NCBI GenBank assembly: GCA_032718475.1
Contig: JAUCBJ010000606.1
Location: 50,944-114,943 of the forward strand
DNA length: 64,000 nt
Source of the DNA: Nemertoderma westbladi
Lineage: Eukaryota > Xenacoelomorpha > Nemertodermatida > Nemertodermatidae
Reading direction: 5' to 3'
Below are positions 10,352 through 22,699 of the stretch, piece by piece; position 1 is the first letter of the stretch; each line of letters opens with the position of its first letter. The notes under the pieces are model-generated. The model saw only the letters and a program-made list of their open reading frames with translations. It searched no databases and was not told the DNA's origin. Both the position numbers and the translations under genes were made by a program.

Positions 10352-11419
10352 TTGTACTACCGTTTAATTAAGAGAACTATAGATTTGTCCTACATTGTAG
10401 GAGATGGTCTAATTCAACCTAAACTATACCACAGAGTTGCTCAGATATTTTTAGATTGTAATCATGAAATTATCTTGGAAAGATCTGCTAATTCGTTGCA
10501 TCGGGTCAAAGTTCAGATCATTAGAACTGAAGAGGTTGATACAGAAAGCATTTCAACTGGAAGGAAAGGGAGACCGGATCCACAGCTGGTCAATAAAGTG
10601 AAGTGTTATCTTAATAATTCATTGCAGGAATTCCTTAAACAAATTCGAATAAAAAACATTTCGTTTAGTTTTCAGATAAAATGTCAATGTAATTCAAAAT
10701 GCGAACAGCACAATGAAATTAACTGTAGAGAAGAAATTTGTTTCCATTTTATTAAAATCGATGAAAATATTTCAGATAATAAAGTCAAATGTAAGTTTCA
10801 TAAACATATGGAAAGCAACTTAATAAGAGAAAAATATACAGGTGATTTAAGTTCACATTGGAAGAAAATAGCGTCTAAGGAGAATGAACTTCTAGATAAA
10901 CTAGAAATATTGGAACTTATAATTTTCTTAGAAGCTAAGCGAACTTTGTCTCGGGATGTTTTATCTATAATTAACTCGAAACCAAATGTATTCAGTAAAA
11001 TAAAGACTTTATTGGAGGCAATAAAATGGGGTACAGAAAATAATTACGAAATATTTGTTGAAGGATTAAAGGAAACATATCAAATTCATATAGTAAATAT
11101 TTTAGAGGATAAAACAACAGATGATGATAACAAGTTTCCGTTGATACTAACTAAATATAAGTTTGTTTTAGTTAATAGAATCGAACCAAACTTGGTAATA
11201 AAATTACTTTGTAGGAAACAAGTGTTTAGGGATTCTATAGCTGAATCAATCAATAGTAAAGAATCCACAGTGGCAAAGAATAATGAACTGGTCAACGCGA
11301 TAATTAGAAGGTCATACAACGATTTTATTACATTCTGTCAATGTCTGAGAGACACAAATCAGGGTCAAATAGCTGATATCCTGACTACAGCTGTACATAA
11401 TTTAGATGATTTAGTCTAA
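10352..11419 (+). pseudogene. ROCO-family protein, second part: end of COR plus two CARD-like domains
   Basis: This frame continues the host gene on the far side of the LINE. It opens with YYRLIKRT, the expected continuation of the COR segment that stops at LPES before 4844. A Cys/His-rich patch (CQCNSKC, then C-C-H, residues about 113-132) belongs to the COR C-terminus. Two death-fold domains follow. The first (about 167-251) and second (about 266-347) both end in the CARD-like pattern of a Leu/Ile-rich last helix preceded by LxxTxQxxI. CARDs mediate homotypic assembly of immune and apoptotic signalling platforms, so the ancestral protein was probably a GTPase-regulated death-fold scaffold. 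The frame has no ATG near its start because it is an internal exon fragment. A stop at 11417-11419 is followed by AT-rich sequence. Confidence 0.7.
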
Positions 11420-12180
11420 ATATAAAAATAATTATAAGCAATTTTCAGTGTTTAATTTTGTTACCAACCAGAGATAAATAATGTATTGGATATGATTGGA
11501 ATATATCCCATAATAATGTTATTTAGCAAGAATGGTAAGGATAATATCTCATATTTATTTTTAACTTATAGTGCCAGTCAGGGCCGGACACACAATTTCT
11601 ACTAGCATTTTATAGCTATTCGTGTCCGACCTACCATCTACTATATTAAATATATAAAATTTAGTGCAATTTCTATTATATTATGGTAAATATACATTCA
11701 AGTTAAAGTTTAATAAATATTTTATAAGTTTTCTCTTTTATAGATGGAAATACGAATATTTCCTGATCTCGGAATCGCAAGGCAGTAAACTGTCAGGCTC
11801 TGAACAAAATCAAACAACCGCCTAAATTATAAAACAGACTTGAAATCTTTTAGTATCGCCGATCCGATATGATAACCTCGACTCTGGACTGTAAAGAACC
11901 GACATGATTTGTTCCTTATCAGATATTCGTCGTAGTCTGGGAAACCAGGAAATCTGGAAACACAAACCTGGAATCTACTGGAACTCAAATATTAGTGGCT
12001 TAACGGAGATGTTGGAACCAAATTACTTGAAACACAATTATCGAAAACTTCAGAATAAGTTAGTAATAAATTGTTACATGGAATATATCCTACAGTCGGG
12101 GTCTCAAAGTGTAATCTGGTATTACCGTTATTTTGAATACATTATTAATAAATTATATTATTTCTACTTATTTTATAGGT
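11420..12180. other. AT-rich sequence 3' of the ROCO gene; no gene seen
   Basis: It probably includes the 3' UTR of the ROCO gene. AATAAT/ATAAAT-type signals occur around 11475. A 92-aa frame at 11904-12182 shows no recognisable motif. Confidence 0.5.
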
Positions 12181-15120
12181 AGAGCTCATAAACTCTATCC
12201 AATAACCCATCGGAACTATAAATTCTATCCACCAACCCATCGGAACCATAAACTCTATCCACAAACCCATCGGAACCCTAAATTCTATCCACCAACCCAT
12301 CAGAACCAAAAATTATATCCACCAACCCATCAGAACCATAATCTCTATCCACCAACCCATTGGAACCATAAACTCTATCCACCAACCCATCAGAAACATA
12401 AACTCTATTCACCAACCCATCGGAACCATAAACTCTATCTAGTAACCCATCGGAACCATAAACTCTATCCAGTAACCCATCGGAACCATAAACTCTATCC
12501 AGTAACCCAACGGAACCCTAAACTCTATTCACCAATCAATCAGAACCATAAACTCTATCCACCAACCCATCGGAACCATAAACTCTATTCACCAACACAA
12601 CGGAACCATAAATTCTATCCAGTAACCCATCAGAACCATAAACTATATTCACCAACCCATCGGAACCATAAACTCTATCCAGTAACCCATCGGAACCATA
12701 AACTCTATCCACCAACCCATCAGAACCATAAACTCTATCCACCAACCCATCAGAAACATAAACTCTATTCACCAACCCATCGGAACCATAAACTCTATCC
12801 AGTAACCCATCGGAACCATAAACTCTATCCACCAACCCATCAGAATCATAAACTCTATCCACCAACCCATCAGAAACATAAACTCTATTCACCAACCCAT
12901 CGGAACCATAAACTCTATCCACAAACCCAGCAGAACCATAAACTCTATTCACCAACCCATCGGAACCATAAACTCTATCCAGTAACCCATCGGAACCATA
13001 AACTCTATCCACCAACCCATCAGAACCATAAACTCTATCCACCAACCCATCAGAATCATAAACTCTATCCAGTGACCCATCGGAACCATAAACTCTTTTC
13101 ACCAACACAACGAACCATAAACTCTATTCACCAACCCATCGGAACCATAAACTCTATCCACCAACCCATCGGAACCATAAACTCTATCCACCAACGGATC
13201 GGAACCAAAAACTCTATCCACCAACCCATCGGAACCATAAACTCTATCCACCAACCCATCGGAACCATAAACTCTATCCACCAACACATCGGAACCATAA
13301 ACTCTATCCACCAACCCATCGGAACCATGAACTCTATCCACTAACCCATCGGAACCATAAACTCTATCCACAAACCTATCGGAACCATAAACTCTATCCA
13401 CCAAACCATCGGAACCATAAACTCTATCCACCAACCCATCGGAACCATAAACTCTATCCACCAACACATCGGAACCATAAACTCTATCCACCAACCCATC
13501 GGAACCTTAAACTCTATCCACCAACCCATCGGAACCATAAACTCTATCCACCAACACATCGGAACCATAAACTCTATCCACCAACCCATCGGAACCATAA
13601 ACTCTATCCACCAACCCATCGGAACCATAAACTCTATCCACCAACCCATGGGAACCATAATCTGTATCCACCAACCCATTGGAACCATAAACTCTATTCA
13701 CCAACCCATCGAAACCCTAAACTCTATCCACCCACCCTTCAGAACCATAAACTCTATTCACCAACCCATCGGAACCATAAACTCTATCCAGTAATCCATC
13801 AGAACCATAAACTCTATCAACCAACCCATCAGAACCAGAAAGTCTATTCACCAACCCATCGGAACCATAAACTCTATCCAGTAACCCATCGGAACCCTAA
13901 ATTCTATCCAGTAACCCATCGGAACCCTAAACTCTATTCACCAACCCATCAGAACCATAAACTCTATCCACCAACCCATCGGAACCATAAACTCTATTCA
14001 CCAACACAACGGAACCATAAATTCTATCCAGTAACCCATCGGAACCATAAACTATATCCACCAACCCATCAGAAACATAAACTCTATTCACCAACCCATC
14101 GGAACCATAAACTCTATCCAGTAACCCATCGGAACAATAAACTCTATCCACCAACCCATCAGAACCATAAACTCTATTCACCAACCCATCGGAACCATAA
14201 ACTAGTGACCTATCGGAACCATAAACTCTATTCACCAACCCATCAGAACCATAAACTCTATCCACCAACCCATTGGAACCATAAACTCTATCCACCAACC
14301 CATCGGAACCATAATCTGTATCCACCAACCCATTGGAACCATAAACTCTATTCACCAACCCATCGGAACCCTAAACTCTATCCACCCACCCTTCAGAACC
14401 ATAAACTCTATTCACCAACGCATCGGAACCATAAACTCTATTCACCAACACAACGGAACCATAAATGCTATCCAGTAACCCATCGGAACCATAAACTATA
14501 TCCACCAACCCATCAGAAACATAAACTCTATTCACCAACCCATCGGAACCATAAACTCGATCCAGTAACCCATCGGAACCATAAACTCTTTACACCAACA
14601 CAACGAACCATAAACTCTATTCATCAACCTATCGGAACCTTAAACTCTATCCACCAACCCATCAGAACCATAAACACTATCCAGCAACCCATCGGAACCA
14701 TAAACTCTTTCCAGTAACCCATCGGAACCCTAAACTCTATCCACCAACCCATCAGAACCATAAACTCTATCCAGTTACCCATCGGAAACTTAAACTCTAT
14801 TCACCAACCCATCAGAACCATAACCTCTATCCACCAACCCATCGGACTCATAAACTCTGTCCAGTAATCCATCGGAACCATAACCTCTATCCACCAACCC
14901 ATCAGAACCATAAACTCTATCCACCAACCCATCGGAACCATAACTTCTATCCATCAACCCATCGGAACCAGAAACTACATCCACCAACCCATCGGAACCA
15001 TAATCTGTATCCACCAACCCATTGGAACCATAAACTCTATTCACCAACCCATCGGTACCCTAAACTCTATCCACTAACCCATCGGAACCATAAACTCTGT
15101 CCACTAAACCATCGGAGTTA
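12181..15120. repeat. 30-bp minisatellite, about 98 copies
   Basis: The unit is CATAAACTCTATCCACCAAC followed by CCATCGGAAC. Variants include CCAGTAACC and TTCACCAAC. Because 30 is a multiple of 3, several frames stay open for hundreds of codons and give artificial 10-residue repeats on both strands. One-base deletions near 13110 and 14604 switch the open frame, so no single protein is maintained. A block around 12530-13120 resembles one around 13690-14620, indicating higher-order duplication. Confidence 0.95.
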
Positions 15121-15578
15121 TAAGATTTGGCAACTGAACTGGATCTTAATTACTGGTAAGTAATAATTATATGATTTTTTTGCCTTTGCTTGGTCACAGT
15201 GCAAACCTATCATCGAACATACGTCAATAAACATATTTCTATACATTAAACTATGATATACTAGATATATAGTATATTGCATGTCACAGTTATATAAATT
15301 AAATGAAACTAAACCATGAGTAGACTAGACTATGTCACTAATACATACTACTAGGACGAGAGAGAATGGACTGGACAGTTGAAATGTATCCCTTTCAAGT
15401 TGGTCTTTCTATGTTATAGCCGGTCGTCCACGCCTACACTTTCATTGTGTTGGTTGCCAGAAAAGCAGATCTGGTATTAAGACCTCATGTTTACTTCTCC
15501 AGCAGTGCCCACTGAATCTTAATCTGCATTCACGGGGGTTGTGTGGTTGATAAATGTGTTAATGTCATATTGTTGACA
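15121..15578. other. unique AT-rich spacer; nothing recognised
   Basis: No open frame or repeat structure is apparent between the minisatellite and the CCCGGGTTGAGA inverted repeat. Confidence 0.5.
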
Positions 15579-15579
15579 T

Positions 15580-18500
15580 CCCGGGTTGAGATTCTTAGTA
15601 TATTTCCTAAGTTCTAAACAAGTCTGCTTAGAAAGGCTTAGAACGCTTAGCAACGCTGGTGCAAAGGGTGAGTAAAGTACTTAACAAATTTTCCAATTTC
15701 ATAAAAAGGACATTGCAAGTTTATAATGTTTAGCAAGTTGTTGCTATGTGACTGACAAGTATTACAGGATATATAAACGTGCTTTATATGTAACCGATGA
15801 TATATGCAAGCACTTTGCAAGTGTAATGAACTAATAACATGCGCATTACAAATCTAGCATATATCTGTAACCTATATATTCCCGGCACTAGTTCGAACCT
15901 GCGTCGCAAATTTTTTTAAGTAATAATTATTATTTGGAAAATAAATGTTGTGGGAAGAGTGGCGGTTAGCTTTCGAATGAAAGTAAATGATGACCCCCCC
16001 CCCCCCCCCCGTAGCTGAGTAGGCCTACATCAGTACATTGGTAATATACTCTACACTGTGCCCGGTAATTGCCGGTAAATGCCTACATCTGTCTGTCTGT
16101 ACAATGTACAGTCTGTCAGTCTGTACATGTCTCTACAGCACTAGGCCTACTGCAGTACTGGAACAGGCTGACAGGCAGACTACTGGACTAGTAACAGGTA
16201 CAGGCCTAACCGAACAGCTGATCAGGCAACCCTGATCAGGTAATTTATTTTGGAGGATATGGAAAACCGCCATTTAATTTAAATATGTAATTGACATCTT
16301 ACAGTTGTATGATTAAGTCCGGTACTTTCCCAAGTGTGTTACTTTTTGGTGTAGATTTTAATTACAGCTGTGTTCGCCTATGTTCCGCCTGTATTCTATT
16401 GTGTTCTGCTGTGTTCTACTGTGTTCTGCTGTGTTCTGTAAAAAGAACTATCCCCCCTCCCCCATGACATATGTAAACAAATTAATACAGAGACTCAATG
16501 TTTTTAATATAAACAACATATAAACAAACATATTATTACTGTACGTTACATAGATATATACACATCAGATATAAACGCGCAAATACTGTAGGTCTACACT
16601 AAAACACAGTTACGTCGGAAAAATTTATCCAAAAAGTTCAAAAATGGTATTCCTCATTTCTGTTTATGCAATAAAACTATTTAATTCAAATTTGTAATCT
16701 TATCAAGCGCTACAGTAGATTACGATTTGAGCACGAAATAAAATAGAAAATTTATATAAAGTTACAAAGTCATATAAAGTTACCAATAACATCATCATAT
16801 TATATTATAACTATATGGATTGCAGCAATTGTATTTTGAACATTAGGGTTAACTTTTCCCAATGAAAATAGTGGTTCAATGAATAAATTAAAATTAGAAA
16901 TACATACACAGAAACATTAAAAATGATTTTAGACATGTTCAAAATCATTAATACAAGGAATTCCAAATAATGAAGTGCTACGGCTACCATTCATAGTACT
17001 GGTATTGTAGATATAGATATAAGGTTATTATTGATATTAGATGCAGGATAACTAGCGGTACATTGTGGTGGTCCAGTTGAATTTTAGGGCATTTTTTTAC
17101 AATTTCGTTACCGGTACTACCCGGTGTCTGTGAGAAAAGACGGTTTCCTTGGGAAAATGTCTGGAAAACACAGAATAAAAAATCAGGGAAAATATTTCTA
17201 AAGTAGGCCTACTTTTTTATCTTCATTTTGTTATTTTATATTGGGAGTTGCCGCCCCCAAACCCCAGACCCCCGTTTAGTACAATGAAACGGCTTTAACA
17301 ATAATATAATATAAAGCAGAAATTACAATTAATATTATACTCTGAGAGTTTTACAAGAACCTACAGTAATCAGTAACTACAGTATAATGCCAAATAGATA
17401 ACACAGATGCAAATAAGAGAAAGCACAACACATTACATAGTTTACAGATTCAGTTTACAGCGTCAGACGAGTGGAGTGATCGGCAATCCAGCTCCATCCT
17501 CCGTACCCAGACCACTGTGCCACTTTAGCCTCGACTCCCTGATGCAAATGAGAAGCCCCTCGAACTATGGCGAACTGCACACGGCGGCGAACCCACTCCA
17601 TGACGGTGCTATAAGGTCTGTCCCAGTTGTGGTGTAACCTATCAGCGAAGATACTCGGGAGCTTGTTGGCATGCGGTGCCAGAACTCCATTCTACGGAGA
17701 GACAAGAGACTACGAAGGGTGCAAAAGTCCGCTCTCCTCTGTCTCGCTGGTTCCACATATAGTGCGGTTTTAGCGTCCTCCACAGATTCTAGGACCCTCA
17801 TCGGGGGGCGTCCCGCATATGGCTCGGCGTCAAGGTTTACGACCCTGATATCTAACAACGCCTGAGTCTGCCGGTTGAATGCCCCCGAACTCATACATCA
17901 CACCAAGTCCTGCCTCTCCACTTAATCCAGGCTGGTCTCTGACTATGGGTTCCGACTGTCACGTTTCGTGGTCCAAATGCTAGAGAGGCCAGATCCCCAA
18001 CAACATCACGGAGTTCAATATATGTCTTTGGATTGAGGCCTTTTTTAAATTCCAATTCTTCCAAAGTCAATTGTTATTAATCAAATTTCACTAACATTCA
18101 AATAATTTGAATTTTAATTGTATCAATTAGGCATTAATTCAATTAAATTGTCAATTAGCAACAATCGGACAATTAGGCAAACCATAAATATTTCATTAAC
18201 GATATAGACAGTACAAACAAAACAAATAAACAATAAACAAAACAAGTATACAACAGGCACTAAACAATTAAAGATTACAAAACTTTATAAAGAATAACAA
18301 AATTAAAGAGTACAAAATACAATAAACAATTGAATTGAAGTAAACAAACAGCAATAAAACTACCAGTATAAATTAAAGTAACAAAACCTTATACACTATT
18401 TATTAAAGTAAGCAAAACTCATTAAGCAATTAAACGTAAATAAAGAAAACTCAATAAACGCAACTCTGCAGTAGGCCTACTGACCACAAAATGACTGAAT

Positions 18501-18834
18501 GAGTCATTTATTGGCGGTGGATCATGTGACTGATTTTTAATTGCAATGCGTGTCAAGCACCACTAAAGTTCTTATTAAATTTTTGTCAAGTTATAAAGTC
18601 AACGAAAGTATGTTCTAGGTATACAAAATTTGTTAAGAATTTGGTAAGTGCATTGCATGATAAGTGCCCACCCAAATATTTCTTAAAATCTATACTGTAC
18701 TTGGCAAGTATTTTTTAATTCCTTAACAAATAATGCAAAATGTGGTAATTGTAAAAATTTAGTAAAATTATCATGCCAGTACCTTGCCATTAGGTAGTAC
18801 TTTACTAATATGATACGATTCTCAACCCGGGATA
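15580..18834. mobile_element. 3.25-kb segment bounded by CCCGGGTTGAGA inverted repeats
   Basis: CCCGGGTTGAGATTC at 15580 is mirrored by GATTCTCAACCCGGG ending near 18834. A 13-bp direct repeat TGTCATATTGTTG lies a few bases outside each end (15563-15575 and 18844-18856). Transposable-element ends or a duplicated target are the likely readings. The inside holds a decayed reverse-transcriptase fragment, a C-run (15994-16011) and AT-rich sequence without a transposase. Confidence 0.45.
17440..17895 (-). pseudogene. retroelement C-terminal fragment with frameshift
   Basis: One frame (17895 down to about 17700) resembles a conserved C-terminal segment of non-LTR-type polyproteins, with DIRVVNLDAEPY followed by an EPARQRRADF region. 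About 17700 the similarity moves to another frame (VLAPHANKLPSIF, then RPYSTVMEWVRRR) and ends at a TAA near 17455. A single small indel explains the switch. It is a dead fragment whose family placement comes from memory of related elements. Confidence 0.55.
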
Positions 18835-19429
18835 TGTTCGTATTGTCATATTGTTGTCCCCAGATGTTATGTTTATCATTAATGTTTCAATTTTCTGATA
18901 GAACGACATTTTATTATTCCTTATTGATTTATAGATTAAGAATTTAACCGCAAAAAGAAACACAATTTAATAAATTAAATGAATGAACTGAGCGATTTTG
19001 TGTAACTTATGATGATTCGCTATTTACAAACTCCAGTTGGTCGCCACTATCTCAATAAACATTAAAGTAAGTGTAGCATCCATTCATAAAATAAACACTA
19101 ACTTTTTTACTTACATCTTTATCTTACAGCACCGGTATTGGTTTCTTCTCTATAACAACAGCAGACTAGTTAGTGTTTATTAAGTTGCACAGAGTTTGTT
19201 AAGCTAAGCTGTTAGTTGGATAGCACGCTAACACGAATCTGGGCCGAACTGAACCGAACTGATCGAAAGTGTGGCGAACTGGACCGAAGGTCTATAGCGA
19301 TAGTGTTAACCGAAATTCTGCCCATCTTCAGGATTTTATCTCTGCAAATGGATTGTTTTCGGCTGGAACCTAGTTCAAAAAGGGAACTGGAAAGCTATGG
19401 ACTCATAGTGAACCCAGTGGTCACAAGTC
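17896..19429. other. AT-rich non-coding stretch; no gene seen
   Basis: It includes the right part and end of the CCCGGG-bounded segment, then sequence rich in ATAAA, AACAAA and TTTAT. A 72-aa frame at 19216-19434 has no motif. Confidence 0.5.
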
Positions 19430-20345
19430 CCTGATAGGCCATTTTCTGTTTCGTAGGAAATAAAGGAGCTCTATAGAAGACTGTAATGCTTTTACACTTC
19501 GACCCTTCTCCAGTGATCACCGCCTTATTGTGGCTAAGGTAAGACTTAGTATGCGTGCTAGCAGAACAACGAAATCTGCGTTGCCGCGGCATGACTGGTC
19601 CTCTCTGTTGTTACAGCCAAGTGTGAGATACAGCTTCACACTACAGCTGAGCAACAGGTATGAGGTTCTTTCCTCTGAGGCGGCAGATCACTGCGAGGGC
19701 TATACTGCCTACACAGAAGCAGTTAAGTTAGCAGCTGCAGAAACAGTTCCTGTATACCCTCGAAACAGGAAAAGGGCCCCCTGGACTGACCACAAAATTC
19801 AGAAGTGCCGATATGACCTTCATAAGGCGCCGAAAGAGTCCCGACTCAAACAGACAACAGCGGCCAAGAATGCAGTTAAGGTTGCATCTAGATCCCCGAA
19901 CAGGCAGTACTCTGTTAATATGCAGGAGCTAATAAACCAACAGGTTGATGCCATCAATGATTCTGACAACAGCAGGCAATCATCCCAGGCATAAAAATTG
20001 ATCAACTTGCTTACTGGGCGGAAAAGCCAACCAACCACCAAGGTTAATACAGAATCACCAGCCGATCGCCTCAATGGTTTGAAGGCCCACTTTGAAAAGC
20101 TCCTCAATAATGACAGGGTATTGTCTGATAACTTTATAGAAGTAAAAGTGTCTGAGTCTGTACTCCCAGATATTCTCATTGGCGATATCTCCTTTGCAGA
20201 AGTGAAGGCTGCTGCAAAGAGAAGACAGGCATCTGGCTGTTATCTTTGTTGACTTCTTCAAGGCCTTTGATTCAGTCTCTCGCTCACGTATCTTCAGCAT
20301 ACTTTCATTATATGGGATTCCTGATGAAATTGGATTCCTGGCAAG
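19430..20345 (+). pseudogene. RTE-like LINE fragment: endonuclease end, linker, broken reverse transcriptase
   Basis: The 154-aa frame at 19530-19994 begins at the end of the endonuclease. In the preceding bases SSDHRLIV-like codons can be read, the SDH motif of AP-endonucleases. An EN-RT linker follows with RKRAPWTDHKIQ. After a stop the 19998-20252 frame continues with the linker. A deletion then joins it near 20230 to the RT motif IFVDFFKAFDSVSR. Sequence similarity is lost by about 20345. Several stops and a deletion make it inactive. Confidence 0.65.
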
Positions 20346-21695
20346 TATAACGTGTACTGTATGCTTTGGTCAGTCGCCATGTAGGTAAGACTGTGTAATA
20401 AGTTTCCCCATAGTTTCCATATATCTGTTGGACAATATTAACTGTGTTCAGTTGGCTATTAATTACTGTGGATGTCGGACGGTATACCACCGTCGAGGTA
20501 TCTTCTATTGATTGTGCTGTAATTTGTCTACTGGTACTTATATATTTATCAGCTATTATTAGCAACGATAAACCAGTAACTCTTGCATTTTACCAGCCTA
20601 CGGTCTTCAGCCCTCATAGTCATTATAAACACGGCGATGCGTAGGAAACACGACAAGAGATTTACCCGGTCGGGATCCCACGCCAACTTGGATCCCATCA
20701 CATATTATTATATTATTTATTTATTTACAGAATAACCGCGAATCAAAAAAGAAATCCTAATAAAGTTATCCAACCCTCTACAGAAAGAAGTTCAGATGTT
20801 GGAACGTCAAACTGTCCTAATTATTCCATTGAAGATCAGATCAAATGATTGAATAACATCAGTTCAATTCCGTATCTTACAGAATATTACATTTAGTTAC
20901 AAAAAATAATTTAGAGTATTTTGTATTAATTTTAATTTATGGAATTTTTTAACTCTATTTATATAAAAAATAATAACAAAGATTTATTAGTATTTTCCAT
21001 AGGGAGAGCTCGCAATGTTTGCTAAAATTAGATATTAAATAATTAATTTATATCAGATGTAAATACAATAATGATATAAATTTCTTTCAATATATTTCCA
21101 TTTTAATTCGTTCTTGGTCGATATTATTCCCATATTATCTGTATTGTGTATTCTTGTAATACCTGTGTATCTCCTACGTGTCCCTTTGGTAGACACAAAC
21201 CTGGTCCATCTACTAATAAAACGTTTTAATTATAACTCAGAGGTTCCCATTGGTTATATTATTAACCAATCGGTTCTTTAACCAATAAAACATTGGTTTA
21301 CAATGAGTGTAACGGAGTTGGTTTCCATTCAGAACTACTATAATGTTATATGTTTATCTAATCTATTCTAATTATCTCGGTCCCACTGTGGCTGGTTGTG
21401 GTTTCCCTAAAGTTACCCGACAACCCTATGTCATTGTACGTCCGTCCGTGTTACTAAACTATCAACTCTGTTTGGACAATCGCACTCCATTCTGCATCCA
21501 AAATCTCCAGTTCAGCTATTTATATCCTTATAAAGGTTATATTTAGCATTAATTAATTACAGCGATCAGTGGATTGGTTACAGACTTGTTCAGTAAACCC
21601 AGGGGGGTCTGTATTGGATACACAGGGTTCCTTCTCTATATACTTACATTCCTATATGAAACACTGACATGAAACCAAATCAGATTTTCAGCTGT
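20346..21695. other. AT-rich spacer; no gene recognised
   Basis: Short frames at 20444-20644 and 21343-21546 lack motifs. Sequence is AT-rich with no clear repeat structure. Confidence 0.5.
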
Positions 21696-21699
21696 TGTA

Positions 21700-22440
21700 A
21701 TTATTGAAGGATCATTATTGTGAGCTAACCCTATTCCTTTATATTAATTATTTGTAATTATTGAAGGATCATTATTGTGAGCTAACCCTATTCCTTTATA
21801 TTAATTATTTGTATTTATTGAAGGATCATTATTGTGAGCTAACCCTATTCCTTTATATTAATTATTTGTATTTATTGAAGGATCATTATTGTGAGCTAAC
21901 CCTATTCCTTTATATTAATTATTTGTAATTATTGAAGGATCATTATTGTGAGCTAACCCTATTCCTTTATATTAATTATTTGTATTTATTGAAGGATCAT
22001 TATTGTGAGCTAACCCTATTCCTTTATATTAATTATTTGTATTTATTGAAGGATCATTATTGTGAGCTAACCCTATTCCTTTATATTAATTATTTGTATT
22101 TATTGAAGGATCATTATTGTGAGCTAACCCTATTCCTTTATATTAATTATTTGTATTTATTGAAGGATCATTATTGTGAGATAACCCTATTCCTTTATAT
22201 TAATTATTTGTATTTATTGAAGGATCATTATTGTGAGCTAACCCTATTCCTTTATATTAATTATTTGTATTTATTGAAGGATCATTATTGTGAGCTAACC
22301 CTATTCCTTTATATTAATTATTTGTATTTATTGAAGGATCATTATTGTGAGCTAACCCTATTCCTTTATATTAATTATTCGTATTTATTAAAGGATCATT
22401 ATTGTGAGCTAACCCTATTCCTTTATATTAATTATTTGTA
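21700..22440. repeat. 57-bp tandem repeat, 13 copies
   Basis: Each unit contains GAAGGATCATTATTGTGAGC followed by TAACCCTATTCC and an AT-rich tail. Copies are nearly identical. The period is a multiple of 3, which keeps a frame open and yields an artificial 19-residue protein repeat. Confidence 0.95.
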
Positions 22441-22587
22441 ATTATTCGGTTTAATTGATGCGATTTAATTGGATTTTGTCCCAGTTATTTATATTGAGTC
22501 TTAATAAAGAAATTATGTTGAATTATGTATGAAAATGGATTATGTAATTATATTGAAATATGTAATAATTAATATAAGAAAGCTAGG

Positions 22588-22697
22588 AGAGGGAGGGGGG
22601 GGGGGGGGGGGGGGGGTGTAAGTTAGTCTGTTTCATGGGGGGTGGGGGGGGGGGGGGTAAGTTAGTCTGTTTCATTGGGGAGGGGGGGGGGGGGGGG
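22588..22697. repeat. three long G-runs separated by TAAGTTAGTCTGTTTCAT
   Basis: Three G-runs of about 12-24 bp are spaced by copies of the same AT-containing linker, so it is a duplicated unit rather than one homopolymer. Such DNA can form G-quadruplexes. Confidence 0.8.
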
Positions 22698-22699
22698 TA

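Noticed and set aside
12133-14717. Long repeat-protein genes on both strands (up to 403 aa)
   Set aside because: They are by-products of a 30-bp tandem array with a 3-divisible period, lack proper gene context, and are frameshifted within the array.
21932-22441. 169-aa protein with 19-residue repeats
   Set aside because: It is a translation of the 57-bp tandem repeat; nothing besides period divisibility supports coding.
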